Shown here: piece after piece, positions 56,342 to 64,000 of the stretch
How the letters are laid out: every line of letters starts with the position of its first letter
How positions within the stretch are numbered: position 1 is the stretch's first letter
Assembly: GCF_026914265.1 (NCBI RefSeq)
Contig: NC_069136.1
Coordinates: 17,483,228-17,547,227, forward strand
DNA length: 64,000 bases
Direction of reading: 5' to 3'
Source: Mya arenaria
Taxonomy: Eukaryota; Mollusca; Bivalvia; Myida; Myidae
The notes under the pieces: generated by a model
The model's input: the letters and a program-made list of their open reading frames with translations, nothing else
What the model was told of the DNA's origin: nothing
Database searches by the model: none
Translations under genes and position numbers: made by a program

Positions 56342-56521
56342 CATTTATTGTATGCAAGGACCGCCGTGTGGATCCTGATGGAGACAGAGGTGTCGACGGA
56401 GACCCGGGTTATACTGGCGTTCAATTGGGCCGCATCGAGTGATTCTCCAAACGCTGTCCTGGAGACATTGCTCAACAATGTCGCTCTTGGTGGAATTAAA
56501 TGGGTAGAAAACAGCCCATCC
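56342..56521 (+). CDS. Candidate coding exon, possibly SEA-like
   Basis: Between a TTTAG acceptor and a consensus GTAAGT donor lies exactly 60 open codons, phase 0-0. It contains TETRVILAFNWAASSD, NAVLETLLNNVALGG and IKWVENSP. The strand-helix-strand pattern and terminal VENSPS recall SEA-type extracellular modules, but this is a weak impression. No partner exons were identified; flanking duplicated segments may be its promoters. It could also be an isolated fragment. Confidence 0.4.
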
Positions 56522-57369
56522 GTAAGTGTAAGAAAAGCAAAAACAAGTTCTTCATCCTACTGTTTATCTATTCAAACAAGTCTATTAGGATTTTTTTAAG
56601 TAATTGATGGTTAAAATTTGCATTCAAAATTCATTTTATCGCTAAATTTCGTGTTGATTTCATCCCGATTTCATCAAGATGATTTATAAAAATAATCACA
56701 TTAGCAATTTTTTTCGTTTTCCTTTTTACAAATTCCTAACTATGAGTATCTTCTTTATATATTAGATGATAGTATCTCTAGAAAATAGTTAATACTTATT
56801 TTGAGAAATTACCTCTATAACATGTTTCACACTTTGACACTAATACGCTACCATACACAGTAATATCTGAAATATAATCCCTAATACCTAATATCTAGTG
56901 ATTAAGACTTATCGTCTCCTAATTATTACCTAGTTCCAGCCAATAAAGAGATAAAATATTCAAATATAAACTAAGTGTCTTCCAATAAATTTCCTAATCA
57001 TGTGTTATTATCTCCAAATTGAGACTCACCGTCTTCTAAGTACTCAATATCTCTTACAAATAGTATAAACTGTGGAACTAAGATCTCCCATAGTAATTCC
57101 GTCATGAAATACTTGCTCAAATCATTTCTGCGTGATAAGATGGGATATTGCTTTGCAAGAAAGTGTTGCTGTCTTTTCTGGGAAGGATTGGAACTGTCGG
57201 TTATGCAATATTTTTAGCAATTTTCGAAAAATGGGTACGGTAAAGTTGTCGAATGAAAAATAGTATCATTTGGCTTAATGTTATAGTGAGGAATGGTTAT
57301 CGCATTTGTTTTATAAAATGAATTCAGCCTTGACTATTCCACAACAACGTTAAGAGAATTTTATTGGGT

Positions 57370-57585
57370 GCCAATATATCACAATTCAGGACAAGCATAT
57401 TGTTTTAAATCCGACGATAGACTGACTATCGCTCTTTCATTTACCGGCCTTTGTCCAATATTGAGGATTTTCTAGCCGCGTAATGATGCTAATAATCAGT
57501 TAGAGCACGCGCATCTTTCTGGGTAAATGAAGTCTCGCTGACGTAAATGAGTAGGTACGAGACGTCTAGGAGAAATTTCCAGTGT
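57370..57585 (+). repeat. Segmental duplicate, copy 2
   Basis: Diverged counterpart of 55020-55262, about 2.3 kb away, with the best match ACGTAAATGAGTAGGTACGA (57541-57560). A GTAAGT follows at about 57680, again shortly after the duplicate. No coding sequence is evident within it. Confidence 0.5.
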
Positions 57586-57603
57586 GTTTCATATATTCTC
57601 CAT

Positions 57604-57798
57604 TGATGCTGTACCACTGTGAGACAGCATAGTGCAATGCCGACTAAATTCCATGTTTGGCGTCAACTGACTGAACTTGTAAGTAAACATGTATTATCAT
57701 TTCTGAGTACATGTTCCTTTAATGTATTGCTGCACCATTGTGGGACAGCATTGGGCCATGCCAAATTAATTTCATGTTGGGTGTCAACTGGCTAGACA
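57604..57798. repeat. Local duplication of about 80 bp, two copies
   Basis: TGCTGTACCACTGTGAGACA at 57607 and TGCTGCACCATTGTGGGACA at 57727 begin two copies that both continue through CATGTTTGG/CATGTTGGG CGTCAACTG to about 57680 and 57796. Confidence 0.6.
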
Positions 57799-57929
57799 GT
57801 TTTAAGCCTTTACCAAATCCAAAATAACAATACAGGTTTCAAAGCTAAGTCAAGTGCATTTATAGTGCTGATTTATTTTAGCATACGTATTTAATAAATA
57901 ATGAAACATTGTTTGTCAAAGCAGTTTAT

Positions 57930-57937
57930 GAGAGAGA

Positions 57938-57977
<40 letters not shown>
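57930..57977. repeat. (GA)n microsatellite
   Basis: GA dinucleotide run with one GT interruption. Confidence 0.95.
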
Positions 57978-57981
<4 letters not shown>

Positions 57982-58463
57982 ATGTAATCGTTATGGTTTA
58001 ACATGCGTTAAAATTTGCGTTTAAACATGCCATATGGATATGTTTCAATAAACCCCTCGATACCTATTAGAGAAAATGCTTTAACCACTTTGTTCTTAAC
58101 TTATTAGTTATACTCCCATGTATTATCAATCTGCGTTGCATTCATTTTTATTTTTTTACTATTTGTGGCGTCTTAAAACTTCCTGTTTAATTGTCTAAAG
58201 AACAGAATTATTTCAACTGAGATAGAGCGTTTCTGTTGAGGATGACTATGATAAAACTGATACAATTTCGGATCGAGGATTAAACGTCAAAGGGGATGAA
58301 CTTTGAGGCCGCATCTTAGTAGACCTCTTCCCTAGAAACCAAAGTATAACGTCCACAAATGTAGCATGGGCGTTTGAGGTTAAACTAAAGTAACACTTTT
58401 TCTTGTAACATATTGTTAATAAATTTATACCTAATTGACGCGAACAATTCACTTGGACTAATG

Positions 58464-58530
58464 AGGGGATAAGGGGTGGGGTTGGTTTGGCGGAGGGGTT
58501 TGGGCAGGGAGGAGCTGTGGCGGGGTGCTC
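58464..58530 (+). other. G-rich tract
   Basis: Plus-strand runs GGGGATAAGGGGTGGGG and GGGGTTTGGGCAGGG, separated by 13 bases. They are close to, but do not strictly meet, the common four-run quadruplex rule with short loops. The tract stands out in AT-rich surroundings downstream of the fucosyltransferase stop. Confidence 0.4.
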
Positions 58531-58796
58531 CTCAAACCCATGGATTCGCTTAAAACGCGTGATAAGGACATGCATTTAAAAGCTTTCAGCTCAAATTTAA
58601 AACAAAGAAGTTTGTTTGAAACTAAATAGTAATTGACATTCTTAATGTATGCCACTGTTAGTAATTAAACCATAGAGAGGTGCCAAAACACTACTTGCAC
58701 GGGTACGGATAGGTGTAAACTCTGTGTGCACTACGCCATGCAGATATGTGTACATTGTACACACTACTAATTACATCTACGAAAGAACGAAACAAA

Positions 58797-58880
58797 TGTT
58801 TAAAGAGAAATTTCGCAATAAGCCCATGTTTAAATAGAAATTTCGCAACAAGTCCATGTTTAAAGAGAAATTTCGCAAAC
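58797..58880. repeat. 31-bp tandem repeat, three copies
   Basis: GTTTAAAGAGAAATTTCGCA recurs three times with CAAGTCCAT or TAAGCCCAT spacers, in the 3' flank of the fucosyltransferase gene. Confidence 0.8.
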
Positions 58881-58945
58881 TAGATTTAATATCAACTACA
58901 GATTCAATACTAATGGGCCGTATTTTGCACCCTCTCTAGTAATCA

Positions 58946-61455
58946 TTATCGCACATGTAAGCTACTGCTGTTTGATATCTCATCCCAGCGTCGTTTGCCG
59001 ATACATATATTGTCACCCCGCCACCATTGTTCTAAGTCGTGGATTGATTGGTGAGGGAGGTTGGTATCCCATAATAATGAACAAATTCTACACCAATATT
59101 TTGTATCAACAAACTGTCCGGTACTTTTCCACCGGAAATAGTCATTGTATTCATCGTCTTGCTCATTCAGACGCTTGAGATACCCGGCAAGCGCCTGTGC
59201 ATGCGGGAATTCCTCCACGTGGATAAAGGATCCAGGTGGGGCCACGCGCTTGTAGTCGTCTGGATGCGCACCCATCACGACCGGAACAACGTCATGCCTA
59301 GAAGAGAAAGGCACATGTTTAATATAATTTTTACACTGCTTTCACAATCGGAAAATATCTTATATATAGGATCTTGCCGCAGACCTTGCAAGAAGTTTAC
59401 GCCCCTTTTCTTACAGTGCAAACAAACTAAATGTGTATTCCAACCTATAACTAAACGTCGCAAAAAACTATGACTAAACATGTCTTCAAACCTATCGTGT
59501 CTACAAACCCATAACTTGACGTGATTATAAATCTATTACGTAATGTGACTAAATATCTCTAACTTAACGTGTCTTCAAAACTTTAACTTAACATGGCTAC
59601 AAACCTACTGCTTAACGTGACTAAAAACCTATAACTTAACGTCACTAGAAAGCTATAAGTAACGTGTTTTCAAACATATTACTTAACATGTATACACACT
59701 TAAAACTTAAAACTAACTTAAACTAAAATGTAATGATTAACGTGCCTAGACACACATAACTTAACGTGTCTACAAACGTATTACTTAACGTGTCTACAAA
59801 CTATAACGTAACGTGTCTACAAATTAATAACATAAGGGGATTCCAAATCAAAGTTTTAACTACGTTAACACGTTTATAAACAGTTAAATGTATGTAATCA
59901 ACAAGGAAAGAATTTCCAATCAAGGATTGTTCCTGAATGCAAAGGTTATATTTCTTAATTTCATGTCGTGCAGTTTTACTAGTAAAATAGCTATGCTCAA
60001 ACATTGTATTAACTTTTCGTACTATATATACAACGTCTCGCGTTATTATAACGTCATAATGATAGACTGTTTCCGGTTCAAGTCGAGTCTTTACATTTAA
60101 TTTTACACAATGGGTTAGAAAGAATGAATGTAAGGTTTGTTTAAATGAAGTAAAGTTTTCTTTAACAATGCTGGAAATAAATAATGCATCAAATGGGCTG
60201 ATAAAAGTACGCGTGGAGTACTTTTACATGTCCAACTGCGTTTATACCCCGAAAGTGACATCAATCATGCAATTCAGTCCACTATATCCATTTAATTTCA
60301 TCACTTATATATATAAATAGCTAATAAATTTCTATCAGTTTAAAGAAGCTTTGCTAAAACATTATGTTCACTGTTTTAAAAGTTACCAGGTGTTTCTAAG
60401 TGATTAAATGGAAGTGAGTTTAGGGGAATTCTGTAAGTATTTACAAATCTATTTTCAGGCTTAGTTCTTACAGATTTTTTTTTGCATTTTAAGGGGACTG
60501 AAATTCAGTGTGCTACTTACCTTAATGCATTAAGGAAGAGCTTCTCGGTAATGTAATCACGACAATTTGCATTTTCAAAAGACAAATAAAACTTGTATTC
60601 CTTCTGTAGATTTTCAAAGCAGTTATTGCCTTCCCCCTTATCACATCTCAAGTTACCGCAGGAGCCATAAAAGTCCAAATCCATGTAGTGCTGTAGCTCC
60701 TTCGCATATTCCAATCTTGCGTTTGACGCAAAACAGTTGGACACAAATATTGCTGCTAGTTTAGTCTTTCCCTCAGCGTAATTTTTATCCGACTTATAAT
60801 CAGATATCTGAGTAAAATTATCGTAAACTTGATATTTATCGTACGGAGTCACCATCGTAGAGTCGTAGCGATACGTGGCTGTCCAGTTAATGACGTCATT
60901 CAGACCCTCGTAAGAAGGCGACGCTTCCGGACTTTCCAGCGCAAACATGATCCAAACCTGATCCGAATGACGGGGCACTTCTGCTTGCGCGCCTCCGAGC
61001 AATTGGCTGTTCAACTCTATTTCCTTAAATATTCTAGCGTCAAACACTTCTCCATTCGGATGACCATGCAGTTCACAGTGCTTAACAGGGCAATCATGTT
61101 CAACAAACGCTTGTTTTCCGCCATTTACGTTCCAACCCGCCAGTCCCTGTTCCAGAAGAATCCTCTTGGGAGAAAGACTTAAGTCAATCTTAGGATTAAA
61201 CTTAGCTTGCAATAAAATCCTGTCGTCTGACGGATGAAATTTCCAGAGCGAGACAGGATCTTTTAAACGCTTGACAACGGTAAATGACTTATTGCTTAGT
61301 AAGCGGCTTCCAAACTGTGGGAACTTCATAGCCGTGAGAGTGTTTTTCTGTGCGTCGTAATACGAAGGCACTATCTGAAGACTTACTGTCAATACCAGAA
61401 ACAGTCCGATAAGTAGTATAAACTGTCTTTTGACTTTACTGCATCGCACTGCCAT
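58946..61455 (-). CDS. GT10 alpha-1,3-type fucosyltransferase, two exons
   Basis: Golgi type II membrane enzyme that transfers fucose from GDP-fucose to N-acetylglucosamine-containing glycans. Exons 61455-60521 and 59297-58946 join in phase 2 to give 428 residues, within the usual 350-430. Residues 1-11 form a short basic cytoplasmic tail, 12-29 (FILLIGLFLVLTVSLQIV) the anchor, then a stem. The catalytic domain includes the DARIF and FALESPEASP segments, FYGSCGN, and the hallmark donor-site block FENANCRDYITEKL (about 293-306) followed by VVPVVMGAHPDDY and APPGSFI. The split falls inside this block, so both exons are required. ATG at 61455 is chosen because it is the first ATG and gives the tail-anchor layout. 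A CCAAT motif lies about 65 bp upstream. The exact linkage made (core, Lewis-type) cannot be told. Confidence 0.9.
59455..59830. repeat. Degenerate 26-27 bp minisatellite in fucosyltransferase intron
   Basis: The word TTAACGTGTCTACAAAC and variants recur about a dozen times (for example around 59576, 59620, 59760, 59787), alternating with CTATAACTTAACGTG. Copies are diverged. Confidence 0.7.
59831..60520. other. Remainder of the fucosyltransferase intron
   Basis: AT-rich sequence with no ORF of interest or further repeat recognised. Confidence 0.4.
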
Positions 61456-61506
61456 AATGAAGACTGCAGTGTTATTAACACCAAAAGTCAGGTATTTGCT
61501 GAACAA

Positions 61507-63480
61507 TTAACACATGTCCATTGGTTAAAGGCTGGGAATCTGTAGTAATGTGTTTTACGGAACAAAACGAGGCAGATCGATCTTACACGACACTTTAGGG
61601 AGTCCGTACCGCTCGTTTTTTAGTTACGACCAATTTAGATGGAATAATTCCTGAATAATTTCAAATTACTTAAATCATTTGCGAGAGAAACACCGCAGTA
61701 AAGTGATTTTCTCCCCTCTGACTGTCATAAAAGCTTTCATGCCGGGTGTCGAAATGATTTCCATGATATAAACAGATGCATCAATTTTCGCTTTTTGACA
61801 GACTTTTAATTCCGGTAGCTGATAGTTTTGTCGCCCGGAAGACAAATAGGCAAGCTTAACTTTGGTGATGGTGTCTGAAAGAGAAATATAGTTTTAAATT
61901 TAAAAGTAGCTATGACATCCTTCAGTTCGTTTTTGTCCGTAAACAATCTACTTGAATACGTATATATTGATTAAATGTTTCCGATATATTGATAAATAAG
62001 CCGACCACTGTTTGACAGAAATTGAAAAACACACACGATAAAAATAACAACTCTTCATTGAACTGAAACATGTGGACACGCGCATGATAAAAAAATATTA
62101 GTATAAAAGTATATTTAGACTGCGAAATGTTCAAACTGCGAGACGTAGTCTTTTTCAAACAAAATCCATGCTTCATATTCACAAATGTCATGAACCAAAG
62201 TTTGAGACTCAGGCACAGAAAACTAAAATATTAAATGTTTGAAAATATCTAAATATAACTGAATTTTGCTAGGATGTGATATGTGTCTGACTGCAGAAAA
62301 AAATCATGTTTTATTTAATAGGTTATTTATGATAGAAACAGCAATTCGCTCATCTTCTTTGCTCGTGTAAAAGCATTTTAAAACAAAATCTTAAAGTTTG
62401 GCTTTTCTGAGTCAGAGTCCCAAACTCAGGCACAAAACATAAGTGATTTTAAACCACGGAATAAAATATGAATGTAATGGATTCAACTCCTGCTGGTATT
62501 TTAACGGAGCTACAATATAAAAAGTTTTATTTACTTAGAATACCCTTTATTTAAAAAACTACAATATTTTTAGAATTTCATTTTATAATCCTACGAAACG
62601 TTTTTATCTTGTTCTTAATTAATATCGTAAATAATATTTGTCAATTAAATAAGCCTAACACTTTAGTTTTATCAATTTAAACTGACTCAGTTGGCAACTA
62701 TGTTTTTTTAAATATTTTGATCTTGAGTAATTGTACCCAAATTTTTTCAGCAAAACAGAGCATTTTGTGTTCACATTTTAAATAATCATTAACTGTACAG
62801 TTCCAATTGAACTTTAAGTGATATGTTATTATCGAAACAAACAAGCAATACATATTAATATATAACACACAGATTTGCGCTTGATATCTGACCCTATACA
62901 ACATGGCCGAGTCCCTTAACTATTAACTGATCACAAACATCTCGGTATTTCAATTAGTAAATTGCAGTCCTCGTTAGTGATACAGTGATATATTATTTAG
63001 ATTTTACAAAACGTCTAATGTAAACATAGTTTATAATCAATTGAAATCGCGTAATAAAATAATATTTATTTTATAATAGTCAATAATGTATTATATTATA
63101 GCGCAGCATGTTCCTGTTAACAAATACAAGTATCTTCAAACGCAATCTGACATCCCATTTTTATATGGCAATCAACGTAGTCATATTAGCAGCCAATGAG
63201 ACACGATAAGAGTTAAATTTCCCCTGTGTGGCTGGGTTGCCAATTTCATCGCTATAGTTGAAGATCAATTGTGTTCCTTAGTTCAAGTTAGGTCAGGTAT
63301 GCATTGTATATTGTATATAAGATTTTGCTCGCATAGTTTATTGTTTAAATTAAACGTTCAATGTAAGCGCAGCTGCGCGATCCTTTAATTTTCATAAAAC
63401 AAGCTTCCAAATGAAAGATAAAAAAGTTTTTAACATATTGTATTCTTAATTGATTATTAACCTTAAATTAGTTGTAATCC
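61507..63480. other. AT-rich DNA with no supported gene
   Basis: Only short chance ORFs. The left 200-300 bp should contain the fucosyltransferase promoter; CTGCAG just before the start codon could also be a 3' splice site, in which case a noncoding first exon lies further right. Confidence 0.35.
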
Positions 63481-63539
63481 AATTATGTTTTATATTACAT
63501 TTTTCTTAACCACATTTAAGATTGTGTTTTGTCGTTTGC

Positions 63540-63925
63540 TGTTGTTGTTTGTTAAGAAAATCTACCAAGAGCTTGTGATTTTGTTGTCTGTTGTTCTTTT
63601 TTTTCTTGAAGCAAATCTGCAAATAGCTTGTGTTTGCATTGTTTGTTGTTTTTTTCACTTCAAGAAAATCTACCAAGGGCTTGTGTTTTCGTTGTTTGTT
63701 CTTATTATTCTTTTTTCCAAATAAATATACCAAAGACTTGTGTTTACGTTCTTTGTTATCATTCGTTTTTTTCAAAAAAATCTACCAATGGCTTGTCTTT
63801 CCTTTTCTTGCTATTATTCTTTTTTTCAAAAAAACCTAAGGGTTTGAGTTTACATTGTTTGCTAGTATTCTCCTTTTCTCAAGAAAAAATTCCAAGGGCT
63901 TGTGTTTTCGTGTTTGTTTTTTGTT

Positions 63926-63926
<1 letters not shown>
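63540..63926. repeat. Degenerate 60-bp tandem array
   Basis: About six to seven imperfect units of the form AAATCTACCAAGGGCTTGTG followed by TTTTCGTTGTTTGTT and a T-rich stretch. Overlapping ORFs on both strands are by-products of the repeat. Confidence 0.75.

Positions 63927-63927
<1 letters not shown>

Positions 63928-64000
<73 letters not shown>
63928..64000. repeat. (TA)n microsatellite at the window edge
   Basis: Uninterrupted AT/TA run that continues to the last base and so has unknown full length. Confidence 0.95.

Noticed and set aside
1..64000. CRISPR arrays, bacterial operons, rRNA genes, intact tRNA genes
   Set aside because: None seen; the direct repeats are minisatellites without spacers, and the tRNA-like segments are SINE heads.

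Overview
The window is eukaryotic nuclear DNA: AT-rich, intron-rich (GT-AG junctions in matching phase) and dense in transposable elements. Gene content (AP-1 sigma adaptin, GT10 fucosyltransferase, KCTD protein, seven-helix receptor, IgGFc-binding/EGF/Ly6-type mosaic) and the repeats (tandem-repeat-bearing elements, many short inverted-repeat elements, non-LTR retrotransposons, tRNA-derived SINEs) suggest a lophotrochozoan, most probably a bivalve mollusc. This is inference from family character; no search was run.

Layout. 0-11.7 kb: a minus-strand gene for a secreted mosaic protein (signal peptide, IgGFc-binding N-terminal-like domain, three EGF modules, cysteine-rich Ly6/uPAR-like modules). 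Its 3' end lies left of the recognisable exons and perhaps outside the window. 11.9-12.5 kb: remnant of a non-LTR retrotransposon. 14.5-17.4 kb: a compact plus-strand KCTD-type BTB gene whose first intron holds a 45-bp minisatellite. 17.8-20.1 kb: a MITE, a SINE and a solo MITE end. 20.5-22.5 kb: a three-exon minus-strand seven-transmembrane receptor. 22.5-28 kb: intergenic, with nested inverted-repeat elements.

28.1-46.7 kb: a plus-strand AP-1 sigma gene with two mutually exclusive candidate last exons 7.3 kb apart. Its long introns carry MITEs, a SINE and three tandem-repeat elements, two of which share a hairpin/GTCCGTC/array architecture. 47.3-48.9 kb: a short tandem repeat and a broken, possibly spliced gag-like gene. 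48.8-54.3 kb: a nearly full-length but frameshifted minus-strand LINE (ORF1 with RRM-like segment; endonuclease plus reverse transcriptase). 55-57.8 kb: a duplicated noncoding segment bracketing one good candidate coding exon. 58.9-61.5 kb: a two-exon minus-strand alpha-fucosyltransferase. 61.5-64 kb: AT-rich sequence, a degenerate tandem array and a (TA)n tract running off the edge.

The genes look like unrelated neighbours. AP-1 sigma (vesicle coat) and the fucosyltransferase (Golgi) both serve the secretory route, but nothing in the sequence ties them together. Exon boundaries were set by hand from splice signals and phase, so ends without a conserved domain are approximate.
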